A stretch of 44,343 bases of DNA from Ferrimonas futtsuensis DSM 18154. Lineage in GTDB: Bacteria; Pseudomonadota; Gammaproteobacteria; Enterobacterales; Shewanellaceae. Location of the stretch: the NCBI RefSeq assembly GCF_000422645.1, contig NZ_AUGL01000028.1:1-44343 (forward strand). Direction: 5' to 3'. The notes under the pieces were generated by a model that worked only from the letters and a program-made list of their open reading frames with translations, had not been told where the DNA came from and did not search any database. A program made the translations under genes and the position numbers. The first letter of the stretch is position 1; every line of letters starts with the position of its first letter. Below, one piece after another: positions 16,490 to 25,109 of this stretch.

Positions 16490-17158
16490 ATGACTCTACG
16501 TATTCGCACTGCGGCCCTGGGCCTCAGCGCTCTGGTGGCCATCAGTGGCTGCACCACCCTGGATCCCTATACCCGGGAAGAGAAGACCGCCAACGCCACC
16601 GTAGGGGCCGGCATTGGCGCCATCACCGGTGCCATCATCGGCGCGGCGGTATCCAGCAAGAGTGACCGGGCCAAAGGGGCATTGATCGGCGCAGGCATCG
16701 GTGGCTTGGCCGGGGGCTCTGTGGGTTACTACATGGACCAGCAGGAGATGAAACTGCGCCAGCAACTGGAGGGCACGGGCGTCAGCGTGACTCGGGTCGG
16801 GGATCAGATCATCCTCAACATGCCGGGCAACATCACTTTCGACACCAACCAGGACCAGCTCAAGGCGCAGTTCTATCCGACCTTGAACTCGGTGACCCTG
16901 GTGCTGAAGGAGTTTGAGAACACCCTGATCACCGTGGCCGGGCACACCGACAGTCGCGGTGAGGCGGACTACAACCAGCAGTTGTCTGAGCGCCGGGCAG
17001 CCAGCGTCGCCAGCTACCTGGTCAATCAGCAGATCCCCTACCAGCGGGTGGCTGCCGTAGGTTATGGCGAGAGTCGCCCCGTGGCCGATAACATCAACAA
17101 GGCGGGGCGGGCTCAGAACCGTCGGGTGGAGCTCACCCTGGACCCCATCGTCCGCTAA
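16490..17158 (+). CDS. yiaD: YiaD-like OmpA-family lipoprotein
   Basis: 222 residues. A lipobox (ISGC, Cys at about residue 21) is followed by a glycine-zipper membrane-like segment (about 38-84, GAGIGAITGAIIGAAV and GALIGAGIGGLAGGS). The OmpA/Pal peptidoglycan-binding domain (about 105-222) carries ITFDTNQDQL, VAGHTDSRGEADYNQQLSERRA and the NRRVELTL end. It tethers the outer membrane to peptidoglycan; E. coli YiaD has the same architecture. Translation starts after GGGGGAAG at the ATG at 16490. A strong terminator follows 13 nt after the stop. Confidence 0.92.
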   Translation: MTLRIRTAALGLSALVAISGCTTLDPYTREEKTANATVGAGIGAITGAIIGAAVSSKSDRAKGALIGAGIGGLAGGSVGYYMDQQEMKLRQQLEGTGVSVTRVGDQIILNMPGNITFDTNQDQLKAQFYPTLNSVTLVLKEFENTLITVAGHTDSRGEADYNQQLSERRAASVASYLVNQQIPYQRVAAVGYGESRPVADNINKAGRAQNRRVELTLDPIVR

Positions 17159-17171
17159 GACCTTCAAAGAC

Positions 17172-17198
17172 AAGCCCGGCAGATGCCGGGCTTTTTTT
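17172..17198 (+). terminator. Intrinsic terminator after yiaD-like gene
   Basis: Nine-bp arms AAGCCCGGC (17172-17180) and GCCGGGCTT (17185-17193), then a T-run to 17198. The tail reaches the last codon of the convergent NlpE-like gene. Confidence 0.93.
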
Positions 17199-17640
17199 AG
17201 CGAATCTTTTCCAGCCAGTAGCGGTTGGCGTTGAGCCCTTCGATGACTTGGGCCTGGTTATCCAGACGCTGCAGCCGGTTTTCCGTGACCCGGTAGTGGG
17301 CAGGGGCGGCTCTGTCCCTGGGAATCATGATGCTATTGCCCGAGTTGTGCCATTGGAATTGCCCTTTCAGATCACTGCCGTTGTTGCGGCGTCCCAGATA
17401 GATCTGTTTGAGGTGGTAGCGACCATCGGCGAACAGGGTCAGTTCGGTGACGATGCCGTCGCAATCCGGGCAGGGCAGGGTACCGCGATAGGTGCCGCTC
17501 CAATCCAGAGCGTTGTGGGCGTTGTGGCCGTCAATGACCGTAGGCGGAGGTGTGGTTTTGGTGACATTCACCGGGCGCTGTTCCGGGGCGGCGCAGCCCA
17601 CTAAAAAACACGCGGAAGCGAGTAGTATCAAGGCTTTCAT
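17197..17640 (-). CDS. NlpE-like lipoprotein, N-terminal domain only
   Basis: 147 residues. A lipobox (FLVGC, Cys at about residue 16) precedes the NlpE N-terminal fold: WSGTYRGTLPCPDCDGIVTELTL with the CxxC pair (CPDC), then DGRYHL and RLQRLDNQ. NlpE is an outer-membrane lipoprotein that activates Cpx upon adhesion, copper or lipoprotein-sorting stress. The C-terminal OB-fold of E. coli NlpE is missing, as in many short homologues. The ATG at 17638-17640 follows GGAGGG; the longer frame upstream is rejected. It converges with yiaD. Confidence 0.85.
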   Translation of the reverse strand: MKALILLASACFLVGCAAPEQRPVNVTKTTPPPTVIDGHNAHNALDWSGTYRGTLPCPDCDGIVTELTLFADGRYHLKQIYLGRRNNGSDLKGQFQWHNSGNSIMIPRDRAAPAHYRVTENRLQRLDNQAQVIEGLNANRYWLEKIR

Positions 17641-17733
17641 CAAGCCCTCCGAGGTTATCCTTAACCCCTTTAAGCTGAAACAGATGGCCGAGGAAATCAA
17701 GGGCGAAGATCAATCCTCCGCCCGAAATATCAG

Positions 17734-18042
17734 TTATCCAAACAGTCCCAGATAGAGAGCCCGGGTGATGGCGATGTTGGCCATGGTGTCCAGCACCACG
17801 ATGGCCCATTTCAGGGCGGGGTGTCTCTTTTGCAGGATAAAGGAGGGCACGGCCACGGTCAGAGGCAGCATCACCAGGCCCAGAGCCAGGAACAGCAGTC
17901 CGCCCAGGATGCCGGAGGGCACGCCTGAACCGTAGATCAGCACCAGGAAGATGGCGATAAAGGTAAACATGACGCGGCGGGAGGTTTTGGTGGCCGCGGT
18001 GCGCTGCTCGGGGTCCTGCAACAGCTCTTCAATGGGAGTCAT
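17734..18042 (-). CDS. Small membrane protein, unknown
   Basis: 102 residues. A polar N-terminus (MTPIEELLQDPEQRTAATKTSRR) is followed by three likely membrane segments: about 24-42, 44-68 and 80-98. No family is recognised. It lies upstream of the NlpE-like gene on the same strand with a 93-nt gap, so co-transcription is possible. The ribosome site before the ATG is weak. Confidence 0.65.
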   Translation of the reverse strand: MTPIEELLQDPEQRTAATKTSRRVMFTFIAIFLVLIYGSGVPSGILGGLLFLALGLVMLPLTVAVPSFILQKRHPALKWAIVVLDTMANIAITRALYLGLFG

Positions 18043-18174
18043 ACCCGGTTCTCACTATAAAATGAACTGTCCGTACCCTATGCAAAGGCGTGGGCTATTT
18101 CAACACCGGTGGAAAGCAAAAGGGTTGTCTGATCACGTTTTCGCCACATTTCGGGTGGTGACGGCGCCGATCTG

Positions 18175-18552
18175 TCAGAGGGGGAACAGCCCCCGCCACA
18201 GGGGCATCAGGTTACGGCCACCCAGCCAAAGCCATTCCACCAGCAAACAGGCCTGGACCAGGCCGATGGTCCAGAAGGCGACCTGGAAAGGACGCTTGCG
18301 GGTTTTATGGCGCCAGAGCTGTTGCCCCAGTAAAGCCCCGGACCAGCCCCCCAGCAGGGCCACAAGGTGAAGTGTCATCTCGGGAATGCGCCACTGTCCG
18401 CGGCGTGCCCGCCGTTTGTCCAGGCCATAAAGACACAGTGCCATCAAGCTGGCTGTGGCCCACCAAAGCGCGGGCCAGGGATGGATGCGCAGGACAGGCC
18501 AGAGTATCAGCAGTGGCAGGGCGGCGAGGGTCAGGGTCAGTCCCGGGGGCAT
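18175..18552 (-). CDS. DUF1294 family membrane protein
   Basis: 125 residues. The core YGLDKRRARRGQWRIPEMTLHLVALLGGWSGALLGQQLWRHKTRKRPFQ pattern (residues about 42-90) is the DUF1294 signature, flanked by two hydrophobic segments on each side. The family is small inner-membrane proteins, sometimes fused to a cold-shock domain; function unknown. The second Met (18550-18552) is favoured because GGAGAG lies upstream, while the Met at 18564 lacks one. It is divergent from hrpA. Confidence 0.82.
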   Translation of the reverse strand: MPPGLTLTLAALPLLILWPVLRIHPWPALWWATASLMALCLYGLDKRRARRGQWRIPEMTLHLVALLGGWSGALLGQQLWRHKTRKRPFQVAFWTIGLVQACLLVEWLWLGGRNLMPLWRGLFPL

Positions 18553-18720
18553 CGTTCTCTCCATGGATTCAAAACTCAGGACTCGGCAACCCTAACCCTG
18601 TCGACGGTGCAACTCAAGAACTGGCGGCTTTTTAAGCCGTTGGGCGTCAGCCTTTTCAACAGCCCATTGGGCGCAGCCCCCGAAACTGCTAAGATCCGTC
18701 GATTCACATCAGCCACCGGG

Positions 18721-21700
18721 ATGTCCAACTTGAGTAACCCCTTTTCGCCACAGCAACTTGCCCTGTGCATGCAGCAGGATGCAGCCACCATTCGCCGCCG
18801 GTTGAGCGGCATGAAAAAGCTGAAGGATGCCGGTAAGCGCCAGGCCATCCAGGAGCAGCTGCAGGGCCTGCTCGAGACCAGCCAACAGCGGGTGACAGCC
18901 CGTCAAGCAGGTCTGCCAACCATCGACTATCCGGAGTTGCCGGTCAGTGACCGTCGCGACGAGATAGCCGAGGCGATTCGGGATAACCAGGTGGTGATCG
19001 TGGCCGGTGAGACCGGGTCAGGCAAAACCACTCAGTTGCCCAAGATCTGTCTGGAGCTCGGAAGGGGAACCCGAGGCCTGATTGGCCATACCCAGCCGCG
19101 TCGTCTGGCGGCCCGGGCGGTGGCCAGCCGCATCGCCGATGAGCTGCAAAGCCCCTTGGGCAACCACGTGGGATTCAAGGTGCGGTTTGCCGATCAGACC
19201 AGCGGTGACAGCTACGTGAAGCTGATGACCGACGGTATCCTGCTGGCGGAGATTCAGCATGACCGTCGCCTGGACCAGTACGACACCCTGATCATCGATG
19301 AAGCCCACGAGCGCAGTCTCAACATCGACTTTATCCTGGGTTACCTGAAGCAATTGCTGCCCCAGCGCCCGGATCTCAAGGTGATCATCACCTCGGCCAC
19401 CATCGATGTGGATCGCTTCTCCCGTCACTTCAATGATGCCCCGGTGATCGAAGTGTCTGGCCGCACCTACCCGGTGGAGATGCGCTACCGCCCGCTGGTG
19501 CGTGACGATGAGCGGGATCTCGACCAGATGGAGGGGATCTTCCTGGCGGTGGACGAACTGTGTGCGGAAGGGTTGGGGGATATCCTGATCTTCATGAACG
19601 GTGAGCGGGAGATCCGCGACACCGCCGACGCCCTGCGGCGGCGCAATCTGCGCGATACGGAGATCCTTCCCCTGTTTGCCCGGCTCTCCCATTCGGAGCA
19701 GGCGAAGATCTTTGCCTCCCACACCGGGCGGCGCATCGTGCTGGCCACCAACGTGGCGGAAACCTCGCTGACGGTGCCCGGCATCAAATACGTCATCGAC
19801 CCGGGTACCGCCCGCATCAGCCGCTACAGCTACCGCACCAAGGTGCAGCGACTGCCCATCGAGCCGGTATCCCAGGCCAGTGCCAACCAGAGGGCCGGTC
19901 GCTGTGGCCGGGTCTCCGAAGGCATCTGCATCCGCCTCTACAGTGAGGACGACTTCAGTGGCCGCCCTGAGTTTACCGATCCGGAGATCCTGCGCACCAA
20001 CCTGGGCTCGGTGATCCTGCAGATGCTGGCCCTGGGACTGGGTGACATCGCCGCCTTCCCCTTCGTACAGCCGCCGGACAACCGTCACATCAACGACGGC
20101 ATGCGCCTGCTGGAGGAGCTCTCCGCCATCGAGGTGCACAAGCACCAGCCCAAGATGACCAAGCTGGGTCGGCAGCTGGCACGGTTGCCCATCGATCCGC
20201 GCCTTGCGAGGATGATCCTGGCGGCCAAGCCCTATGGCTGCGTGCACGAGGTGATGGTGATCGCCAGCGCCCTGTCCATTCAGGATCCCCGCGAACGCCC
20301 CATGGACAAGCAGCAGCAGGCGGATGAGAAGCATCGCCGCTTCGCCGACAAGGAGTCGGATTTCGTGGCCCTGCTCAACCTGTGGGACTACCTCAAGGCG
20401 CAGCGCAACGAGCTGTCCACCAACCAGTTCCGCCGCATGTGCCGCACCGATTTCCTTAACTACCTGCGGATTCGCGAGTGGCAGGATCTCTACAGTCAGC
20501 TGCGTCACTCCCTCTCTGAACTGGATATGAGCATCACCATAGGTGAGCGTGCCGGTTACGAGCAGATCCACCGCGCCTTGCTGGCAGGCCTGCTCTCCCA
20601 CATCGGCTCCAAGGAGCCTGAGGGGCATTTCAAGGGGGCGCGCAACAGCCAGTTCCACATCTTCCCGGGTTCGGCGCTGGCGAAGAAGTCCCCCAAGTGG
20701 GTGATGGCCGCCGAGTTGGTGGAGACCAGTCGGCTGTTTGCCCGGATGGTGGCCAAGATTGATCCCCTGTGGGTGGAGCCCCTGGCCGAACACCTGGTCA
20801 AGCGCAGCTACGCCGAACCTCACTGGGAACAGAAACCCGGCTCGGTGATGGCTTTTGAACAGGTCTCCCTGTTCGGGGTGATAGTGGTGCCCAAGCGCAA
20901 GGTGCAATATGGCCCCATCGACCCGTTGGAGTCGCGCAATATCTTCATCCAGCAGGCGCTGGTGGGGGGGCAGCTGGGGTCCAACGAGGCGTTCCTCAAG
21001 GAGAACCTGGCCCTGATTACCGAGGTGGAGGAGCTGGAACACAAATCCCGCCGCCGGGATATCCTGGCGGACGATGCCACCTTGCAGGCGTTCTACGAGG
21101 AGCGCATTCCCGAGGGGATCTACACGCGTCAGCTGTTCCGAGGCTGGTGGAGCAAGGCCGCTGCCCAGGACAAGGAGCTGCTCAACTTCTCCAAGGCGCT
21201 GCTGATGAAACGGGATGCCGGACACGTCGGACAGCTGGACTTTCCGGATCATTGGTACCAGGACGGTCTGGTTCTGCCGGTGACCTATGCCTTTGAACCC
21301 GGAGAGCTGGATGATGGCGTGTCGGTGCACATTCCCCTGGCCCTGCTGAATCAGGTGCAGGAGCAGGGGTTCGATTATCTGGTGCCCGGCCTGCTTCATG
21401 AGAAGCTGGTGGGGCTGATCAAGAGTCTGCCCAAGGCGATGCGGCGCAACTTCGTGCCGGCCCCCAACTACGCCGATGCGGTGCTGCAGGTGATGGAGCC
21501 TCATCAGATGCCCCTGCTCGACGCCCTGTGCAAACACCTGCTGAGGATGACCGGTGTCCGGGTGGCTCCGGACGCCTTTGACCTGTCTGCCCTGGATACC
21601 CACCTGGTAGTCAACTTCAAGGTGGAGGATCACAGAGGCAAGGTGCTGGCCCAGGGGCGGGATCTTCATGAGCTCAAGCATCAGCTTAAGGGCCAGGTGC

Positions 21701-22599
21701 AGACCGCCATCGCCAAGGTGGCGGACAAGGGCATCGAGGCCGAAGGGTTGACCCAGTGGGACTTTGGCGCTCTGCCGCAAAGCTATGAACGCAAGCAGGG
21801 CAACTACAAGGTCAAAGCCTATCCGGCCTTGGTGGACAGCGGCGACAGCGTGGCGATCAAGCTGTTCGATGACGAGTCACGGGCGGCGATGGCCAACCGG
21901 GCCGGTCTGCGCAAACTGCTGCTGATCAACGTACCCAATCCGGTGAAGTACCTGCAGAAATCCTTGCCCAACAAGGCCAAGCTGGCGATGTACTTCAATC
22001 CGTTTGGCAAGGTGGATCTGCTGATTGACGACTGCATCCACTGTGGCCTGGATCAGCTGATCGACGGCCACCCGGACGCGGTGCGCGATGCGGATGCCTT
22101 CGAGGCGCTCAAGGAACAGGTGCGCGGCGAGCTGGGTGACACCGTGGTGGCCATCGCCATCAAGGTGGAGCGGGTGATGACCCTCAGCCATCAGGTGAAG
22201 AAGCGTCTCAAGGGTAAGATGGATCTGCAGACCGCCTTCGCCATGTCGGACATTCAGAGTCAGCTCGATGGCTTGGTCTACAAGGGCTTTGTCCGCGACA
22301 CAGGCTGGCAGCGGCTGGACGATCTGGCCCGTTACCTCCAGGGCATTGAGCGCAGACTGGAGAAGCTGCCGGTGGACCCCAACCGGGACAGGTTGCACCT
22401 GCTTAAGATTCAGAAGGTGCAGGAGGCCTACCAGGGGGCGCTCAACAAGTTGCCCAAAGGGGTGGCACCGTCCTCGGAGCTGGCGGAGGTGCGCTGGATG
22501 ATTGAAGAGTACCGCATCTCCAGTTTCGCCCAGACATTGGGGACCAAGTACCCCATCAGTGACAAGCGGATCATGATGGCGATTCAGGAAGCCGGTTAA
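18721..22599 (+). CDS. hrpA: HrpA, DEAH-box ATP-dependent RNA helicase
   Basis: 1292 residues (E. coli HrpA 1300). Helicase domain 1 has Walker A GETGSGKT (about 96-103), the DEAH motif in IIDEAHERS and SAT in ITSATIDVDRF. Domain 2 has TNVAETSLTVPG and QRAGRCGR. Ratchet and OB-fold regions follow, and then the large C-terminal DUF3418 part. It unwinds RNA, and in E. coli it rescues stalled, colliding ribosomes and affects mRNA processing. The frame extends upstream to 18367, but homology begins near MSNLSNPFSPQQLALC, so the ATG at 18721 is chosen even though the ribosome site is weak. It is transcribed alone and ends in a long hairpin. Confidence 0.96.
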   Translation: MSNLSNPFSPQQLALCMQQDAATIRRRLSGMKKLKDAGKRQAIQEQLQGLLETSQQRVTARQAGLPTIDYPELPVSDRRDEIAEAIRDNQVVIVAGETGSGKTTQLPKICLELGRGTRGLIGHTQPRRLAARAVASRIADELQSPLGNHVGFKVRFADQTSGDSYVKLMTDGILLAEIQHDRRLDQYDTLIIDEAHERSLNIDFILGYLKQLLPQRPDLKVIITSATIDVDRFSRHFNDAPVIEVSGRTYPVEMRYRPLVRDDERDLDQMEGIFLAVDELCAEGLGDILIFMNGEREIRDTADALRRRNLRDTEILPLFARLSHSEQAKIFASHTGRRIVLATNVAETSLTVPGIKYVIDPGTARISRYSYRTKVQRLPIEPVSQASANQRAGRCGRVSEGICIRLYSEDDFSGRPEFTDPEILRTNLGSVILQMLALGLGDIAAFPFVQPPDNRHINDGMRLLEELSAIEVHKHQPKMTKLGRQLARLPIDPRLARMILAAKPYGCVHEVMVIASALSIQDPRERPMDKQQQADEKHRRFADKESDFVALLNLWDYLKAQRNELSTNQFRRMCRTDFLNYLRIREWQDLYSQLRHSLSELDMSITIGERAGYEQIHRALLAGLLSHIGSKEPEGHFKGARNSQFHIFPGSALAKKSPKWVMAAELVETSRLFARMVAKIDPLWVEPLAEHLVKRSYAEPHWEQKPGSVMAFEQVSLFGVIVVPKRKVQYGPIDPLESRNIFIQQALVGGQLGSNEAFLKENLALITEVEELEHKSRRRDILADDATLQAFYEERIPEGIYTRQLFRGWWSKAAAQDKELLNFSKALLMKRDAGHVGQLDFPDHWYQDGLVLPVTYAFEPGELDDGVSVHIPLALLNQVQEQGFDYLVPGLLHEKLVGLIKSLPKAMRRNFVPAPNYADAVLQVMEPHQMPLLDALCKHLLRMTGVRVAPDAFDLSALDTHLVVNFKVEDHRGKVLAQGRDLHELKHQLKGQVQTAIAKVADKGIEAEGLTQWDFGALPQSYERKQGNYKVKAYPALVDSGDSVAIKLFDDESRAAMANRAGLRKLLLINVPNPVKYLQKSLPNKAKLAMYFNPFGKVDLLIDDCIHCGLDQLIDGHPDAVRDADAFEALKEQVRGELGDTVVAIAIKVERVMTLSHQVKKRLKGKMDLQTAFAMSDIQSQLDGLVYKGFVRDTGWQRLDDLARYLQGIERRLEKLPVDPNRDRLHLLKIQKVQEAYQGALNKLPKGVAPSSELAEVRWMIEEYRISSFAQTLGTKYPISDKRIMMAIQEAG

Positions 22600-22624
22600 T
22601 CCGCTCTTGAGACTGAAACAGCAA

Positions 22625-22660
22625 AGGGCGCAGACCATGGTCTGCGCCCTGCTTGATCTT
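22625..22660. terminator. Bidirectional hairpin terminator between hrpA and the convergent gene
   Basis: A 26-bp perfect palindrome (22625-22650) with arms AGGGCGCAGACC/GGTCTGCGCCCT around an AT-centred apex. It is positioned between two convergent genes and has modest U tails on both strands. Confidence 0.85.
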
Positions 22661-22667
22661 TGTCGCC

Positions 22668-22952
22668 TCAGAAGGGCTGTTGTTTGGCCAGATTCAGGGC
22701 CATCTGCTGCAGGTATTTTCTGGCATAGCGGGCAGCGTTCAACTCATCCTCTTTTGCCTGAGGTTGGGGTTCTTGCGGTGCCAGAACCCCCACGGCGTGA
22801 CCCAGCTTCTCCAGCTCCTGCAGGCTCTCTACCCGCCCCTTGCGCAAGGCGATGGAGAGCTGCATCCAGCACACGGCGTTGCAGTGATCACCTCGGGCCT
22901 GACAATCTGCCGCGCGTTTCATGCAGTCGGCGGCGATGGTTATCCTCTTCAT
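22668..22952 (-). CDS. Small cysteine-containing protein, unknown
   Basis: 94 residues if the ATG at 22952 is used; in-frame upstream starts exist at 23015 (ATG) and 23030 (GTG). The N-terminal part carries four cysteines spaced C-x6-C-x6-C-x3-C (CMKRAADCQARGDHCNAVCW). These could form disulfides or a metal site. A charged helical C-terminus follows (EDELNAARYARKYLQQMAL). No signal peptide is seen and no family is recognised. It is convergent with hrpA. Confidence 0.55.
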   Translation of the reverse strand: MKRITIAADCMKRAADCQARGDHCNAVCWMQLSIALRKGRVESLQELEKLGHAVGVLAPQEPQPQAKEDELNAARYARKYLQQMALNLAKQQPF

Positions 22953-23245
22953 GGGCACGTCCGCTATTGTGATTATCCGGCCTGAATGCGACACCTCCTG
23001 TTGTCGCCGGACCATGTTGCCAAGCCTCACTCCCTTGAGGCCTTTTAGTTTAGGCGATCTTTACCCTCCCTGTGGCCGCGATGCGGCATGTGTGATGTCA
23101 ATGAGTTCCAACCTACTGAGCGGTCAATGATTGACCATTGGCTCATTCTGTATCAGAGTGGATTTTGCTGTTGAATCTAGAGTCTGTTGTTGAGGCCGCC
23201 CCGGTCCGATTCGACCGGGTCCGGCGCCAGATGGAGGAGGCCAGG

Positions 23246-23596
23246 ATGGCCTTTGAGTGGGTAACAAACAGGGTGTGCCACAGACACCGAATCTCCACAG
23301 AACGCATCAACCAGGGCCATTGTTATGAGTGGGCTTCCCTGGCCACTCAGCGCTGCCCCAGTGCCCAGGTTTTCTATGTCCGTCGGCTGATGCCCCATGC
23401 CTTTATCTATTTTGCCGGATTGTGGTTTGACGCCGATGCCCCCAAAGGGGTGCGCGACTGGCGTGCGCTGCCGCTGTTTAAAGGGTGCCGCGGCCTGCTC
23501 AGGGAGCAGGGAGTGATACGCTGGGTGCCGGGCGATCGTTTTTGGCTAAACTCAGTCTCAGAGAAACGCGGGCAGGACTTCAGGGTGACTGGATGA
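23246..23596 (+). CDS. Small protein with Cys-His-Asp arrangement, unknown
   Basis: 116 residues from the ATG at 23246, which has a strong GGAGGAGG site just upstream; the frame is open back to a TTG at 23138. GHCYEWASLAT is followed by LMPHAFIYFAGLWFDADAPKGVRDWRALPLFK. The order Cys, then His, then Asp on a strand-like segment recalls papain-like or transglutaminase-like cysteine hydrolases, but I cannot confirm the fold. Its stop codon overlaps the start of the DUF805 gene (ATGA), so the two are translationally coupled. No signal peptide is seen. Confidence 0.55.
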   Translation: MAFEWVTNRVCHRHRISTERINQGHCYEWASLATQRCPSAQVFYVRRLMPHAFIYFAGLWFDADAPKGVRDWRALPLFKGCRGLLREQGVIRWVPGDRFWLNSVSEKRGQDFRVTG

Positions 23597-23967
23597 AATG
23601 GTATCTGATGGCATGGCAGCGTTGCCTGCAGTTCAGCGGGCGGTCGCGCCGCACCGAGTACTGGATGTTTTTTTTGATCAACATTCTGGTGGCCATCGCC
23701 ATTGCCCTGATGGACCTGATGTTGGGCACTGTCGATGAGCAGACCCATACCGGCACCTTCAGCACCCTCTACTCCTTCATCGTGATCCTGCCGACCCTGG
23801 CGCTGACCGTCAGGCGGTTGCACGACACCGGGCGCACGGGTTGGTGGGTGCTGATCAGCCTTATCCCGGTGCTGGGGGTCATCGTGTTGCTGGTGTTTAT
23901 GGCCCTGGATGGTGAGCCGGGAGGCAACCATTATGGAGCCAGTCCCAAGGGGGGGATGGCTTTTTGA
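23593..23967 (+). CDS. DUF805 inner-membrane protein (YhaH-like)
   Basis: 124 residues. The DUF805 signature is clear: WQRCLQFSGRSRRTEYWMFFLIN at the start, then TLALTVRRLHDTGRTGWWVL in the middle, and LDGEPGGNHYG near the end. Three to four membrane segments are visible (about 24-40, 54-72, 82-103). The family is broadly distributed with unknown function. It is coupled to the preceding gene by a 4-nt overlap and is followed 29 nt later by a small exported-protein gene, so the three probably form an operon. Confidence 0.9.
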   Translation: MKWYLMAWQRCLQFSGRSRRTEYWMFFLINILVAIAIALMDLMLGTVDEQTHTGTFSTLYSFIVILPTLALTVRRLHDTGRTGWWVLISLIPVLGVIVLLVFMALDGEPGGNHYGASPKGGMAF

Positions 23968-23996
23968 ATCTCATCGCCCAACATGAGGAGGCGCAG

Positions 23997-24377
23997 ATGA
24001 ACAGGTTGGTGGCCGTGTTTCTGGTTGTGGTGTGTGTGTGGAGCAGCGGCACTGTGGCTCAGGAGGAGCGACGCCATGGCGAGGTGGACAGAACCATGTC
24101 GCCCTGGCAAGTATGGAACGGTGACCTCGGCAGCTGGACGTCGCTGGAAGCGTTCTGGCTGGCACAGGCCGCCAAAAACGGTGGCCTGAGTTGGGGCCGG
24201 GGAAGCGATTATCCCGAGTATGACCAGGTTCAGGAGTACGACACTCTGATCATTGAGCTGTCCAGCGGCCCCTGTATGATGGAGTTCTTCCACAGCCGCT
24301 GGCGGCGGGCCAATGATGTGCGACGCTGGGACCCGGCCTTCAACGACTATGGGGGTTGCCCTGACGTATTCAAGTAG
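23997..24377 (+). CDS. Small exported protein, unknown
   Basis: 126 residues. A signal peptide (MNRLVAVFLVVVCVWSSGTVAQ) precedes a mature part rich in Trp, Glu and Tyr (SPWQVWNGDLGSWTSLEAFW, YPEYDQVQEYDTLIIEL), with two cysteines (SGPCMMEFF and GGCPDVF) that may pair. The ATG at 23997 follows AGGAG; the frame extends upstream to a TTG at 23964, which is rejected. I do not recognise the family. It is third in the probable operon with the cysteine/DUF805 genes. Confidence 0.65.
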   Translation: MNRLVAVFLVVVCVWSSGTVAQEERRHGEVDRTMSPWQVWNGDLGSWTSLEAFWLAQAAKNGGLSWGRGSDYPEYDQVQEYDTLIIELSSGPCMMEFFHSRWRRANDVRRWDPAFNDYGGCPDVFK

Positions 24378-24429
24378 CGTCGGACCGCCGTCGCTCTCAT
24401 TGGTCAAAGCCCTCATCAGGAGTTAGACG

Positions 24430-24972
24430 GTGTTTCACCCCCTCACCACATCACGCACCAAAATCCGCATGTTAACGGCGGAGGATGGGTTTCTGATTCA
24501 GGACTACTACAGGGACAATCGCGACCACCTTCGAGCCTGGGAGCCCCAGCGTAGCGAGAGTTTCTTCCACCTCAACCACCAGTTGGAGCTGATTCGGGTG
24601 GCGCAACTGGAGTGGGAGGACCGTCGCTCCCTGAGGTTGGTCGCACTGGCGCCTGACGAGCAGGAGATACTGGCGGTGGTCAATCTCACCAATCTGGTGT
24701 TTGGTCCCTTCCAGGCGGCTAATTTGGGTTATTCGGTGTCTCATCGTCATCAGGGAAAGGGGGTGATGCGAGAGGTGTTGGTGCCTGTGCTGGCCTTCGC
24801 CTTCGGCGAACTGGGGCTGCACCGGGTGATGGCCAATTACCAACCCAACAACCGTCGCAGTGAGCAGTTGCTGGCCGGGTTGGGGTTTACCCGAGAGGGG
24901 TATGCCAAGGACTACCTGAAAATAGATGGACAGTGGCGAGACCACGTTCTGACCGCCCTGCTTGCCTGCTGA
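24430..24972 (+). CDS. rimJ: RimJ/RimL-family GNAT N-acetyltransferase
   Basis: 180 residues. The GNAT fold shows GYSVSHRHQGKGVMREVLVPVLAFAF (acetyl-CoA loop, R/QxxGxG/A-like), then LGLHRVMANYQPNNRRSEQLLAGLGFTREGYAKDYLKIDGQWRDHVLTAL. That second stretch is typical of RimJ/RimL enzymes acetylating the N-terminal residue of a ribosomal protein (S5 for RimJ). The start is a GTG with AGGAG 8 nt upstream. The RimJ assignment over other RimJ/L paralogues rests on the overall pattern and length (E. coli RimJ 194 residues). Confidence 0.85.
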   Translation: MFHPLTTSRTKIRMLTAEDGFLIQDYYRDNRDHLRAWEPQRSESFFHLNHQLELIRVAQLEWEDRRSLRLVALAPDEQEILAVVNLTNLVFGPFQAANLGYSVSHRHQGKGVMREVLVPVLAFAFGELGLHRVMANYQPNNRRSEQLLAGLGFTREGYAKDYLKIDGQWRDHVLTALLAC

Positions 24973-25109
24973 GATGGGGCAAAGACGAAATTTGTGTAAT
25001 ACATCACCCATAGGAGGTCTTGGCAGCTTGCCCAAAATCTCTCCTGTGTCAAAATCAGGAGACTGTGACCACGGAAGTGTCACAAGTAATTGAAACAGGG
25101 AGTGTTATT

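Noticed and set aside
19018-21780. 920-residue open frame on the minus strand
   Set aside because: It is antisense to hrpA. The hrpA frame has all helicase motifs; the antisense product has His/Leu/Gly/Gln-rich composition and no domain.
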